From Scheffersomyces stipitis CBS 6054 (lineage: Eukaryota; Ascomycota; Pichiomycetes; Serinales; Debaryomycetaceae), in the NCBI RefSeq assembly GCF_000209165.1, contig NC_009043.1, forward strand, positions 310,001 to 374,000: DNA of 64,000 bases. Direction: 5' to 3'. The notes under the pieces were generated by a model, which was given only the letters and a program-made list of their open reading frames with translations, had not been told where the DNA came from and ran no database searches. Position 1 is the first letter of the stretch. Each line of letters starts with the position of its first letter. Below are positions 23,801 to 32,907 of this stretch, piece after piece. A program made the translations under genes and the position numbers.

Positions 23801-23876
23801 ATCGACCCCTCAGCCTGTCAAGAGTATGAACTCGTTTGACTTGCTTGCAGAAGAGAATACCCAAATAGAAGTCTAG
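20829..23876 (+). CDS. FAP1: Fap1, NF-X1-type zinc-finger protein
   Basis: A homolog of yeast Fap1, which binds the FKBP12 protein Fpr1 and competes with rapamycin, and of human NF-X1. The 1015-residue product has an acidic N-terminus (Glu-rich, about residues 15-120), then a RING/PHD-like zinc domain (CLVC...CDEC...WRCPAC, about 136-190). A long array of NF-X1 fingers follows to about residue 740, recognisable by repeated CG-HxC-x-x-x-CHPGPC elements. Next is an R3H-type domain (about 810-870, with RTFVHELAEAY and RSVFIVITRMSKLP) that may bind single-stranded nucleic acid. Length is close to S. cerevisiae Fap1. Likely a cytosolic or nuclear E3-like or RNA-binding factor. The ATG at 20829 starts the acidic domain. 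It converges on UTP23 with a 101-base gap. Confidence 0.93.
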   Translation: MNESPDPGDPGPPLVSEILNSEEEVCVDPLVDVLELASDGSDERARPQEDQKEIDRENNERLKEEVLNEVSQSDTEDIDEYEQTKEEEFQDEELDEELEEYEELSEDEEYNDETLASTIIREIQDGTYICLVCTGEIDQHSQVWSCDECYRVYDLDCIKDWALRGSSTDKTSKQWRCPACNVAIKNIPSRFTCWCGRVVNPHANPLSPFSCGNSCNSQYENCVHSCSSICHPGAHPICGAMGPLMKCQCGKEAKQVPCLITPYETGWNCSNPCEIVICDLKHKCKRGCHSGFCGVCEESVSLKCYCGKEDLQLSCHEKQLEECHDSEGNSWIGGGRCTKKTRVYYNCNNHYRDLECQPLPQQVEICRLDPSQVDTCYCGKTHVEAKGRTNCTDPIPQCDSRCDKVLPCGCHCLMKCHPGPCECFSKKDIKCACGHETFSVMCRFIQEGYQPKCKHKCSVLLNCRKHYHREQCCQYEQVALKRERDKKKAIRNNTRSNFNDEIMTMEAIHICMKTCNRLKSCGQHYCEALCHPGPCGVCYESTNEDLVCNCGKTVLPAPVRCGSKLVCHEQCVRPKACGHRPEPHECHEDAVACPKCTALVAKECNCGLKADIPGILCSQENVSCGSICTVAMLCGHPCLRSCSSRCTKDNIHNSSSLCMALCKKVRKNCPHLCKMKCHANKVGKSANCDITRCTELVQVTCECGRVKKKVPCGSTVENSSLIGSTLECDEECIKSKRDTELRSAFMVGDANDTLKDEIPYSELVMSTFQAQTTWCSRIENVMRTFVEDYYVQLDQEVKSPKRTFHFPPMTSPQRTFVHELAEAYKLYSESQDKDPKRSVFIVITRMSKLPEMTVAKAIAHKDSLIQEANKVNELKQQDIEKAAFNALIIQDVFFGIVKDDLENELNKYLEKFSNKEPKFQWLKESTFIFYFNTTFEKVTPEDENELYLLLKTLRKVLREKSLAFDCKLCSIDESATYVLKIDNVASTPTRESTPQPVKSMNSFDLLAEENTQIEV

Positions 23877-23977
23877 ACTCTATGCATTAATGATTGTTAT
23901 TATGATATATATTATACATACAATAAACGAGGGAACTCGTCAAAAGTGTTCGAAAGTGTAGTGATATTTTGGGTGAC

Positions 23978-24754
23978 TTAAGAGTCCACTTCTTCTGATT
24001 TTTCAGCTTCTACGGATTCTTGTGTTTCACCAGCTTCATCTTTTTCTTCAACCTTCCTGTGGCTTCTCTTTCTGCGTGTTGGTTTCTTTTCTGTAGTATC
24101 TTCCTTAGTTTCTGTCTTCTTCTTCTTTATACTCAATGGGTTAGGACCCTTGGGTCCCTTTCTCTTCTTTGGAGCTGGCTGTTGAACAGCTTCCTTCAGT
24201 TCCACTTCTGATTCCTTCGGCACAATACCAGTATACTTTGCATCATTCAAACCAGCCGTGAGCTTCTTTCTTTCAAAGGCTTCACTGTACTTGGAAGTAG
24301 CTTCAGAAATCGGCTCCATGACCATCACGGCTCTGTTCATGAAAATCAACGGCACACCAGGCACTTTGCGCAACTTAACTCTCAATTCATAATTTTGAGC
24401 TGCCACCACATATCTGTGCTTATTAACACCTTCAATATTCACAATAGACTGGACACATAAGCTGGGATCTATAGCTTCTCTGTGGTTACATCTACGTCTC
24501 TCAAACTGCTTGGCAATATCAATGGCACTCTGATTTTTGCTGTCGTAAAGTGCTTGCATACAACACTGAGTTATCATTGGCTTGGTCTCGCCTTGAATTG
24601 TTCTGTTCAACCCTTTCACAATGTCATAGGATGCCTTCTCACAGTTAAGAACCAATTCGCTATCTACTATGGTCTGGAAAGGTTCTCTGAACTTGAACGT
24701 ATGGAGATATACGTTCATCTGACGCTTGTACGACTTGGCCCTCTTCTGTCTCAT
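23978..24754 (-). CDS. UTP23: Utp23, SSU processome PIN-like protein
   Basis: A nucleolar component of the small-subunit processome, needed for early 18S pre-rRNA cleavages and release of snR30. The 258-residue protein starts MRQKRAKSYKRQ, nearly identical to the yeast start, then the PIN-like fold with ITQCCMQALY and the zinc-binding segment ending with AKQFERRRCNH. VNIEGVNKHRYVVAAQ and VPGVPLIFMNRAVMVMEP complete the PIN core by about residue 180. The C-terminal 80 residues are Lys/Glu-rich with KKRKGPKGPNPLSIKKKK, a nucleolar targeting and RNA-binding tail. In yeast Utp23 the PIN active site is degenerate, so it acts as a scaffold. The length matches the yeast protein (254). Confidence 0.95.
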   Translation of the reverse strand: MRQKRAKSYKRQMNVYLHTFKFREPFQTIVDSELVLNCEKASYDIVKGLNRTIQGETKPMITQCCMQALYDSKNQSAIDIAKQFERRRCNHREAIDPSLCVQSIVNIEGVNKHRYVVAAQNYELRVKLRKVPGVPLIFMNRAVMVMEPISEATSKYSEAFERKKLTAGLNDAKYTGIVPKESEVELKEAVQQPAPKKRKGPKGPNPLSIKKKKTETKEDTTEKKPTRRKRSHRKVEEKDEAGETQESVEAEKSEEVDS

Positions 24755-25156
24755 TGTGTATCAGTGAATATTGAAGTCTTTCCAAAAGAATATCGAACCA
24801 GTTGCAAACTAAGCAATTTACAGAGATGAGCAAATCGGTATACTGAAAATTTCAGATCCTGCATAAAGCACACATATACCGATTATTTATTCTTGAAATC
24901 TAAACACTAAATCCATATACAATTTCTTCAATGCCGTATCATATCGCTCTTGTGGGTCTAGTTGTGTATTTCATGTGAGTTTTATTCTATCTATTGTATT
25001 TTATATGATCTTTGTTGAAGTGTTTTTCGTTTGTTCAACGTCTTGCTTGGCCGAAGCATCATCCATCATCAATACAAGGGCCGTTCTTCATATGTAGTTT
25101 CTCTATGGATATACGAAACAAACTCCTTAGATGTCTATTTATCACTTCTGTCGTGA
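24755..25156. other. UTP23 promoter and 3' flank of the Pmu1-like gene
   Basis: A 402-base AT-rich region. No gene is supported; a 15-codon hydrophobic micro-ORF at 24931 was noticed but not called. Confidence 0.6.
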
Positions 25157-26143
25157 TTAATTTCTTTTTACATTGTTTTTTGTCCCCTTCACGACTATTG
25201 GAATCATTCCCCCAGTAGGAATAGTGAATTTACGATGGCCAATGACTGTGATGAAACCTCTTATGGTTCCAGCGTGTGACGTTATGGAAATAATGCTGTC
25301 TTCGTCCTCGTCGAAAATCTTCTGAAGAACTCCGTCTACACGGAGAAACTGTTGGTGAAGCTGTTCTCTAACTGTAGAATACTTTTGAGCCAACAAATCA
25401 TCTTCAGTAAAACCTTCTTCAAAATCAAGATCAGTATATTTAGACTCAAGAGCAGACTTCGTAGTTCTTTCATGACAGAGATGCACTCCGATGGTTTCTC
25501 GTACATTTTCTATTACAATGGGTCTCGGTATTTCGATATCTCTCCACGTATGGAATAAAGTATCAATGGACCTCAGTAAGGGAGACACATAGAACTTAGT
25601 GGGAAGTGGAGCACCATTTTCAAGCTGGCTCTTCCACAATTCTCCATTTTCCTTTGCCTGAGAAATGCCCAAATCTGTTAATTTCGCGTCTGGACCCCAT
25701 TCGATCTCGCCATCGGTTCCCACAAATCTCCATCTACTAAACCAATCTGCCTTAGGGTATTTATGTGAAGCGATGTTGTGCCAACCTTGGCCGTGTCTTG
25801 CCAAGAATAGCATTTTGTACTTCGTATTCGGTACAGAAGTCGAATTGAGCAGTTCAAGTCTATCTATGAGTTCTTCCCACGGCTTGGTGGTTCCAAAGCC
25901 TTGGGTAGCATAGTTAAACTTCATATCATCTGTATTGTCTGATGTCTGCATGAAAAAACCTTGAACAGGCTCAAAATCCCACGAAAACGTAGAGTCACTT
26001 TCCGAACTTTCTGAAGTACTAGCACAATTCAACACGTCAGCCTTGGCCCTTATCTCGGCAATTCGTTTATAGTAAAGCTCATCCTGATCCAAATCCTCAT
26101 GGGCATCTACGTGGTCTCGCTCGTTGGGTACTAGCAACGACAT
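25157..26143 (-). CDS. Pmu1-like histidine phosphatase (phosphoglycerate mutase superfamily)
   Basis: A member of the branch of the histidine phosphatase superfamily typified by yeast Pmu1 and the Pho5-like phosphatase Pmu2. The catalytic motif is R116-H117-G118 in LFLARHGQGWHN; a downstream ENVRETIGVHLCHERTTKS supplies the conserved acid and Arg, and SHAGTIRGF near residue 290 carries the second catalytic His. The N-terminal 100 residues include the FxxxxGFFxQ and YATQGFGTT segments found in this subfamily. The 328 residues are slightly longer than Pmu1 (295). There is no signal peptide, so it is probably cytosolic; the substrate is unknown. The ATG at 26143 is the first in frame. It is divergent from HDA1. 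Confidence 0.85.
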   Translation of the reverse strand: MSLLVPNERDHVDAHEDLDQDELYYKRIAEIRAKADVLNCASTSESSESDSTFSWDFEPVQGFFMQTSDNTDDMKFNYATQGFGTTKPWEELIDRLELLNSTSVPNTKYKMLFLARHGQGWHNIASHKYPKADWFSRWRFVGTDGEIEWGPDAKLTDLGISQAKENGELWKSQLENGAPLPTKFYVSPLLRSIDTLFHTWRDIEIPRPIVIENVRETIGVHLCHERTTKSALESKYTDLDFEEGFTEDDLLAQKYSTVREQLHQQFLRVDGVLQKIFDEDEDSIISITSHAGTIRGFITVIGHRKFTIPTGGMIPIVVKGTKNNVKRN

Positions 26144-26306
26144 TATTGTAAATGTAATACCGATGCTTTTTGGAAAATAGGAAAGTGACAGTCTTCGAGA
26201 TACCTCGAGAACATCTTCTTGAATGCTAGCTGTCTGAACATTGGTTCCAGAAAAGGTGCAAAATGAGTCAGGACAGCCTATTCACCGACATACGTGCCGA
26301 AATATT

Positions 26307-26312
26307 CACGTG
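26307..26312. promoter_or_regulatory. CACGTG site, Pmu1-like promoter
   Basis: An exact palindrome in TTCACGTGAT, the same ten-base context as the site upstream of PRX1. Confidence 0.4.
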
Positions 26313-26919
26313 ATGAATCATGTGACTGAATAAATTTTCGTAAGAGCTTTTTTAGATACGCCATCCGCCTGCATACGCTGCATAGAAAATCATGCACTCA
26401 ATAAAGATAGAACTTGCACCCAATTTTGGCCGTAGTTTGTGGAGGAAGGAGACATCATGGAACACTAAAACAAAAACCGAACGACGAAGCAGAAGGTCGA
26501 AAGAGCAGGATGACACAGGGAACCATACGGATACTTTGGGAAAATCAATTTTCCTTTCTCTTTTGTGACCACAATTGCTCCCAGCAAAATAGCCACCAAA
26601 TCTGTCTTTTGTCTGATATGCTGCACTAACATCGACCCACCGCAGACACAACAGACACAAAGACACAAACTGGCAGACAATCAGATAGCATTTGCGGAAG
26701 ATAGAACCATACACGGCAACTACATTATGTTCTTGAATGCAAGAATCTTGTCATTTTAAGCTTCATAGACAAGCAATCGCAAGCGAGAATCCGGAATTAC
26801 ATTTCCACCGGGCAACTACTCACTGGTAATTGTTGTGTTGGATCCACTTTGGAGGGGCTGCTTTGGATGAGATGGAACACCCTGCATATGAGTCTATCGT
26901 CGCATTAGTGAAATACTAT

Positions 26920-26925
26920 CACGTG
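26920..26925. promoter_or_regulatory. CACGTG site, HDA1 promoter
   Basis: An exact palindrome in ATCACGTGAA, 182 bases upstream of the HDA1 ATG. Confidence 0.4.
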
Positions 26926-27106
26926 AATGATAACTTGCAGGTTTGGCACGACCGTTTGCAGGTTGGATGTGTTTTTAATCTCGACTAAGAAAAGATGCTG
27001 GTTTTTCAATTGAGTTAACATTTTTGCATTTCTTTCTTTATTCACGACAACTTGCATTTTTGCTGCAACAGAAACACAGGGACCACTCCAGAAGCAGCAA
27101 CAAATC

Positions 27107-30031
27107 ATGTCGGAGGAACCAACCGGCGTTGCGCCCGAATCGGCTCCGAAAAAAAGGCTTCTTGAAGACGCCGACACCGATACTAAGTCTACGTCTAACA
27201 CTTCCGTTTCTGGCACTGTTGAAAATCTGACAGACATAAATTTTCATCCAGACACCAATTCAACAGAAGCTTCAAAAGGGAATCCGGACCAGATACCAGT
27301 GTCGAATGGCGATGACCATAAGAGAATAAAGCTTGAGCCCAAAGTTGGAAACGAGTCTTCTGTTACTCTTGCGGAGCAAAATGAGCCTCTAGTTGAAAAT
27401 AATGTGGAAACATACATTGAACAATTAGATAAGGAAAAGTCGGCAACGGATCAAGATGAACCAGCAAACAAGATAGCCACATTCGAGCCAGCAAAGCAGG
27501 CAGTAGAACAAGCAAAACCTCAGAGTCAAGAAGATAAGCAAGTAAGTGCAAATGATGAAGATGGAAGAGATAAAGAACATAGAAAGGACAAAGAAGAACT
27601 GAAAGAAAACGAGGAAATAACTATAGAAACCCAAGGAATACCAGAAATTGCTAAGCCTGCTGTTGAAGTAAAAATCGAGAAAGGCGTGAAAGACGGAAAT
27701 GTAAAATCTGAAACGAAACTTCTTTCGGAGTCTACAGCTGATGATAAAATCAAGCAAGAGGAGCCACCAAAAGATAAGAATGCTCACAAAGTGGTTGGTA
27801 TTACTGGAGAAAAACTTGCGGTTGCTTCCAACGGTGTTGGTGTTAAACAAAGCACGCCTCAGATTGTAGTAGTCCCACCCACCAAACCTCAGTTGTTCTA
27901 TAGTCCGTTGAAGACTGGATTGGTGTATGACGTGAGAATGAGATACCATGCAAAAATTTTCACTTCTTACTTTGAGTACATTGACCCACATCCCGAAGAC
28001 CCGCGTCGTATCTACCGAATCTACAAGAAGCTTGCAGAGGCTGGCCTTATAGTAGATAGCTCGCTATCAGGTGTCGAGGATATAGGTCCTCTTATGGTGA
28101 AAATCCCCATCAGGGAAGCCACCGCTGAGGAAATCTTGGAAGTCCATTCTGAAAGTCATCTCAAATTCATCCAGTCGACAGAGACTATGTCTAGAGAGCG
28201 TTTATTAGAGGAGACCGAAAAGGGTGACTCTATTTATGTGAATAACGATTCGTACTTCTCAGCTAAACTCTCATGTGGAGGAACCATTGAGGCTTGTAAG
28301 GCAGTTATTGAAGGCAGAGTGAAAAACTCGTTGGCTATTGTGAGACCTCCGGGCCATCATGCTGAACCAGAAACTCCAGGTGGGTTCTGTCTTTTCAGCA
28401 ATGTTGCTGTTGCAGCCAAGAACATCCTCAAGGCATACCCTGAGTCTGTACGCAAGATCGTTATTGTTGATTGGGACATCCACCACGGAAATGGAACACA
28501 AAAGTCTTTCTATGACGATCCTAGAGTTCTCTACATTTCCTTACATAGATATGAGAATGGTAGATTCTACCCCGGTACCAAGTACGGAGGAGCAGATCAG
28601 GTAGGAGAAAAGGATGGGGAAGGGTATAATCTCAATATTCCGTGGAGAAACCCAGGAATGCACGACGGAGACTATATATATGCATTCAACCGGGTAGTTC
28701 TTCCTGTTATTCTTGAATTTGACCCTGATCTCATTATCGTAAGTTCTGGATTCGACGCTGCTGACGGCGATATCATTGGTGGATGTCATGTGACACCTGC
28801 TGGATATGGCTACATGACCCATTTGTTGAAGGGCATAGCTAAGGGTAAGTTGGCGGTGATTTTAGAAGGAGGCTACAATTTGGACTCTATCAGCAAGAGT
28901 GCTCTAGGTGTAGCAAAAGTTCTTGTAGGAGAACCTCCAGAAGCCACAGTGTCTATGCAGCCTCATTTGGAGACTATTGAAGTAATAGATGAAGTCGTTA
29001 AGGTTCAATCAAGATATTGGAAGTCTTTGAGGTACGGGGTTCCTACAACTTCATTTGACGATGTCTACGACTTGAACGGCACTGGCTCTAACTACCAATT
29101 GCTCAACATTGGTGAGCCAATAAGAGCCAACCAAGTCAATGAGTTGTTCAACAAGTACTCGTTTGTCAACCTCCCCATAATTTCCAGTGCTACTGAAGGA
29201 GGAGAAAAGAATGGCATCTTCAGCACAGACTTGCCATCGCATTTGGACGATATCATAATAGCTAGTCCAGATATCTATGAAAGCACAGTAGTAGTTCTTA
29301 CGATCCACGATCCACCGGAGATCTGGGCCAACATCAACCCAATCAACGGAAGCATTGAGGGCAATTCTTCTGTAATATTGGAACATCCCTTGATGCAGAT
29401 AATGGAGAAGATGAAGAAGGAAACAGACAAAAGCGATTCCAAAGAAAAAATTGGCTACATAGATATCAACGTTCCGTCATACCAGTTGCCCATTCCCTTT
29501 GGAAATTCAAAGCAGACTTCTACCTATAATCCCACATTTTTCGCCCAGGAGCTCTTGCTTTACATCTGGGACAACTATTTGGCCTACTTTTCGCAGTTAA
29601 AGAAGTTAGTGTTTGTCGGCTTTGGTGATTCGTACCAAGCTATAGTACATCTATATGGTAAACGACCATCTCAGGATATCAAAGATTTAGTTAAGGGTAC
29701 GGTAGCCTTCGTGAACAGGTCGAACTTGAAGGCTTTGGTCCCAGTGATGGATGAGTCAATGGTGGACTGGTACTATCAGAACTCTGTGATCTTCACCAGT
29801 TGTTCGAATCCATGTTGGGTTAATCTGAACGGAACTACTCGTTTAGGAAATGGTTCCACTGAAGCAAACGGAGGTGACGATAGCAACAAGAGACCAAGGA
29901 GAAAATTTGGCAGAGTGTTGAAGGCATCTGTGGATGGCTTGTACGATATAATCGCCGAAAGATTCGACGAAGGTGTTGACTTCATCTTGGATTCCATCGA
30001 AGAGTACTCCAGCAGCGAGAGCAGCAACTGA
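27107..30031 (+). CDS. HDA1: Hda1, class II histone deacetylase
   Basis: The catalytic subunit of the HDA1 complex, which deacetylates histone H3 and H2B tails for repression. The deacetylase domain starts at about residue 262 with YSPLKTGLVYDVRMRYH. The active-site histidines are in RPPGHHAEPETPGG (about 415), Zn-binding residues in WDIHHGNG (about 456), and SSGFDAADGD follows. A C-terminal Arb2-like domain (about 700-960), needed for dimerisation and interaction with Hda2/Hda3, ends with KFGRVLKASVDGL and DFILDSIEEY. The 974 residues exceed S. cerevisiae Hda1 (706): an extra acidic/Lys-rich N-terminus of about 200 residues precedes the conserved core. The ATG at 27107 has no in-frame competitor upstream. 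It converges on the Ark/Prk kinase gene. Confidence 0.96.
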   Translation: MSEEPTGVAPESAPKKRLLEDADTDTKSTSNTSVSGTVENLTDINFHPDTNSTEASKGNPDQIPVSNGDDHKRIKLEPKVGNESSVTLAEQNEPLVENNVETYIEQLDKEKSATDQDEPANKIATFEPAKQAVEQAKPQSQEDKQVSANDEDGRDKEHRKDKEELKENEEITIETQGIPEIAKPAVEVKIEKGVKDGNVKSETKLLSESTADDKIKQEEPPKDKNAHKVVGITGEKLAVASNGVGVKQSTPQIVVVPPTKPQLFYSPLKTGLVYDVRMRYHAKIFTSYFEYIDPHPEDPRRIYRIYKKLAEAGLIVDSSLSGVEDIGPLMVKIPIREATAEEILEVHSESHLKFIQSTETMSRERLLEETEKGDSIYVNNDSYFSAKLSCGGTIEACKAVIEGRVKNSLAIVRPPGHHAEPETPGGFCLFSNVAVAAKNILKAYPESVRKIVIVDWDIHHGNGTQKSFYDDPRVLYISLHRYENGRFYPGTKYGGADQVGEKDGEGYNLNIPWRNPGMHDGDYIYAFNRVVLPVILEFDPDLIIVSSGFDAADGDIIGGCHVTPAGYGYMTHLLKGIAKGKLAVILEGGYNLDSISKSALGVAKVLVGEPPEATVSMQPHLETIEVIDEVVKVQSRYWKSLRYGVPTTSFDDVYDLNGTGSNYQLLNIGEPIRANQVNELFNKYSFVNLPIISSATEGGEKNGIFSTDLPSHLDDIIIASPDIYESTVVVLTIHDPPEIWANINPINGSIEGNSSVILEHPLMQIMEKMKKETDKSDSKEKIGYIDINVPSYQLPIPFGNSKQTSTYNPTFFAQELLLYIWDNYLAYFSQLKKLVFVGFGDSYQAIVHLYGKRPSQDIKDLVKGTVAFVNRSNLKALVPVMDESMVDWYYQNSVIFTSCSNPCWVNLNGTTRLGNGSTEANGGDDSNKRPRRKFGRVLKASVDGLYDIIAERFDEGVDFILDSIEEYSSSESSN

Positions 30032-30087
30032 GTTGCAATATGGCGACTTTGTAATTGCTCTCTAATGCTGGCAGCTTTTAGTTCTCC

Positions 30088-30188
30088 TTATGTATTATAC
30101 GAATAGATGATAAATCATTATCTATTTTACAGTAGTCATTATGTATTATGCGAATAGATGAATAATTTTCATAAACTATCTTACAGTA
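30088..30188. repeat. About 51-bp imperfect tandem duplication in a convergent 3' region
   Basis: Copy 1 at 30088-30134 and copy 2 at 30139-30188 both begin TTATGTATTAT[A/G]CGAATAGATGA and end TTACAGTA. It lies 56 bases after the HDA1 stop and before the kinase 3' end. Confidence 0.85.
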
Positions 30189-30256
30189 CCTGTTCTATGG
30201 ATATAACAAGAGTTGGATAGGATATAACAATATTATAGACAGAATAGAATTGAGAA

Positions 30257-32443
30257 TTAAACGTAACTGGGAAATCGTTTTGAGAACTGCTTCTCAAGAT
30301 CGTCTACGTCGGGTAAGGAGACGTCGCTGGAGTTGCTACCTCGTCTTTGCTTTGTCTCCAGCGACTTTAAATGAACCGGCTTCTTTGGTTTAGGCGGAGG
30401 TCCCTTCTTGCCGGATGGTTTGTACTTCGGTTGAGAGAACCGTTTCTTGTCTACTACTATTTGGTCTCTACTAGACGATAAGCTTAACGGGACCTTCGGA
30501 GGTCCCCCAATCTTCTCCTTGGCATAATCTGGAGCCGAATGGACAAGTTTGTAGTTGGAGTCGCTTCCATTAGATTTTGGAATGTCTACGTCAGAAGAAG
30601 ATGTGCTGTTGGCAGATAACGTGGCATTTATAGCTTCAATATCGTCGGCAGCACTGGTGTCAGTGTATTTCCCATACCCTGCAGCCAGTTTACGCACCGG
30701 AGCCAGGGATCCCTTCAACATTTGCATTCTCTTCTGGATAGAGAGCTTTGGGTACGGTCTTTCTGGAATTCTCAAATGATCATGTTCATCAGATTTTGAA
30801 GCTTCAGAGCTGGATTTGCGGAGCTTTCCGCCAGTCAAGATTTTTTTGACACTGTTACGCTTACTGGGCTTTTCACCCGTATGAGCTGGACTCTGAACAC
30901 CATTGATACTGCCTCCTGTGCTGATTTTTCTTAAGTGGCTAATGGCCAACTTAATACTACCACCAGTGTCGTTTCTAGCGAAGTTTTTGAGCGAATGGTT
31001 CTTTTCTTCTTTATTGCGTAAGAAGTCGAGGGTATCATTATCACTTCTAGACTCCAAGCTTCTTCTTCCACTAACCAAGTTAGTGCTCTGGTTACCGCTC
31101 AACTGGCTCTGGACATAATTCACCAAAGCAGATGTCGACTTGTTTGCATGTTTGTACAAATCAACTTCGTCATTGTATATGTTGAGATTGTGAGTCTTGG
31201 TATCAGCTGATGGCCCGCGAATATGGGTAGACTTCGACCGAGGAATCTCAGCTCCAGCCGAGCCAAGCAACTTCGATTTATCTATTGAAGCAAACGGATC
31301 GGGAGTCTTCGTTCCTGCTATCAGAAGAGATGTTTGAACCTGAACAGAAACAGGAGCTTTCTTCACAGAATCCACGTTTTCAGCATTTACCTTATGCTTT
31401 ACAGCTAATGGATTAAGGTCTACTTCTTCTGTCTTTGAAGACTTACGAATCAGTTCTTTCACACTGAAGGGAACTACGTCAGGGGCTTTGGAGTCTCCAC
31501 GCATGACAGCAATTTCACCCAAGAGCTGTACAGCGTTTGGTCTTCTACGAGGATCAGGACGGAGACAGCATTTTATGACATTTTTCAATCGTGCGGAAAA
31601 CATCAGACCTGGCAGATCACGGAAACGCAACGTCGTTGAGCTGTTGAGAATGGCAGTCTCCATATCTTCCAACGAAGAATGGCTAGGCAGCTCGAACGGA
31701 GTCGTGTAGTAGCACAACTTATACAAAAAACAGCCCAATGCCCAGATATCCAGCTTATCATCGATGGGGAACCCCTTGGATAAGTCTATCATCTCAGGAG
31801 CTCTGTATTGGGGCGTAGTGTGTTGCATAATATCTTCACGTAAAACCAGTAGCTCCAGCGCCAGTTTCGGTGGAGCTATATAACCGACAGCAGAGCCGAA
31901 ATCGCACAATTTATAAGTTCCATTTCCATCAATAAGCACATTCTCAATCTTAATGTCTCTATGAATGAGTGGTGGCCGGAGGTGGTGACACATGGCTACG
32001 CCGATAGTAACCTGAAACATAATATCCACAATCTCACGCTCATTAAGCTTGTTCACAAGACGAGTATTCATGAAGTCAATTAAGCCATTGTTCTGGCAAT
32101 ACTCCATAAGTAAGAAGACCTCATACTGTTGGTCTGAATTAGCATTAGGCGTATTAGATGTCATTCTCAGGGCATGCGAGTCTATGTAGCTGACGATGTG
32201 TTTGTTCCCTCGCAAACGTCGCATAGCATCTACCTCTTGTCTGAGTAAAGTCAACTGCCACTTGGAAGGCACTGCTACCCGTTTCAAGCAGGCGATATCC
32301 AGACCTTGGAACGCTGGCAGAATGTGACAGGTGTAGACATGAGCAAAGCCTCCAGCCAGAATGTACTGGATGATCTGGATCTGGTGCAGGCCCACCGTGA
32401 GCTTCGTTCCAGGAGCGTACGCGTTGGGCGGAGGAACGGGCAT
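30257..32443 (-). CDS. Ark1/Prk1-family actin-regulating kinase
   Basis: A member of the Numb-associated kinase family, which in yeast phosphorylates Pan1, Sla1 and epsins to disassemble endocytic actin patches. The 728-residue protein has the kinase domain at about residues 15-290. The glycine loop is AGGFAHVYT, the catalytic lysine K54, HRD at about 161-163, and DFG at about 181. The activation segment has [13 protein letters not shown], distinctive for this family. A Ser-rich middle follows. The C-terminus has [15 protein letters not shown], a Pro/Lys motif like those in Ark1 and Prk1 that bind the Abp1 SH3 domain; this favours Ark1/Prk1 over Akl1. The ATG at 32443 gives the family-typical short N-terminus. 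Divergent from BUB3. Confidence 0.88.
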   Translation of the reverse strand: MPVPPPNAYAPGTKLTVGLHQIQIIQYILAGGFAHVYTCHILPAFQGLDIACLKRVAVPSKWQLTLLRQEVDAMRRLRGNKHIVSYIDSHALRMTSNTPNANSDQQYEVFLLMEYCQNNGLIDFMNTRLVNKLNEREIVDIMFQVTIGVAMCHHLRPPLIHRDIKIENVLIDGNGTYKLCDFGSAVGYIAPPKLALELLVLREDIMQHTTPQYRAPEMIDLSKGFPIDDKLDIWALGCFLYKLCYYTTPFELPSHSSLEDMETAILNSSTTLRFRDLPGLMFSARLKNVIKCCLRPDPRRRPNAVQLLGEIAVMRGDSKAPDVVPFSVKELIRKSSKTEEVDLNPLAVKHKVNAENVDSVKKAPVSVQVQTSLLIAGTKTPDPFASIDKSKLLGSAGAEIPRSKSTHIRGPSADTKTHNLNIYNDEVDLYKHANKSTSALVNYVQSQLSGNQSTNLVSGRRSLESRSDNDTLDFLRNKEEKNHSLKNFARNDTGGSIKLAISHLRKISTGGSINGVQSPAHTGEKPSKRNSVKKILTGGKLRKSSSEASKSDEHDHLRIPERPYPKLSIQKRMQMLKGSLAPVRKLAAGYGKYTDTSAADDIEAINATLSANSTSSSDVDIPKSNGSDSNYKLVHSAPDYAKEKIGGPPKVPLSLSSSRDQIVVDKKRFSQPKYKPSGKKGPPPKPKKPVHLKSLETKQRRGSNSSDVSLPDVDDLEKQFSKRFPSYV

Positions 32444-32907
32444 TGGCTTGGAATGGTTGGAGAAATTGATTGGAAAGAAGGGGAATAGATATGTGAATAC
32501 TGAAAAGTCGATAAGTGTACCTTATTGGTCATGTGTGAACAATCATGTGACACAGATGGCTGCGGTTAGATGTGGGATATCTCCATCTACGAAATTAGCT
32601 TTAATTTAGAAGTTCAAGTCTACGTACTCAAAATAGCATAAACCAGTATAAACCAACGGTTGTTCTTCTACTCACTTCAACAAAGCTCCATCCATGTAGC
32701 TGGGCTATTAAATCGTACTGAACACTTAGCTCTCTGTCTCAGTTGGGATAATATTTTCCCTTAATTAATTATGGCATCACGTGCACAATTTAGTGTCATG
32801 CAGGAATCACCAGACATATAACCATCTCCAGATTTCAATTTTCCAAATACCATGTCTCCCTCTTCCATTATTCAATGCTCTTTATATAGAAACTTCCCAC
32901 ATACACA
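32444..32907. other. Divergent promoter region, Ark/Prk kinase and BUB3
   Basis: Contains TTAATTAATTA at 32760 and CACGTG at 32778-32783, 125 bases from the BUB3 ATG, and a TTTATATAG TATA-like element at 32881. No gene is seen. Confidence 0.6.
32778..32783. promoter_or_regulatory. CACGTG site, BUB3 promoter
   Basis: An exact palindrome in ATCACGTGCA, 125 bases before the BUB3 ATG. Confidence 0.4.

Larger units (their letters stand above)
26144..27106. other. Divergent promoter region, Pmu1-like gene and HDA1
   Basis: Two CACGTG palindromes, 26307-26312 and 26920-26925, lie close to each gene end (164 bases from the Pmu1-like ATG, 182 bases from HDA1). Several overlapping short frames between 26352 and 26759 look like noise. 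No gene is called. Confidence 0.6.

Noticed and set aside
24931..24978. Micro-ORF of 15 codons, hydrophobic, followed by a GTGAGT that could be a splice donor
   Set aside because: No TACTAAC branch point or plausible second exon before the next gene.
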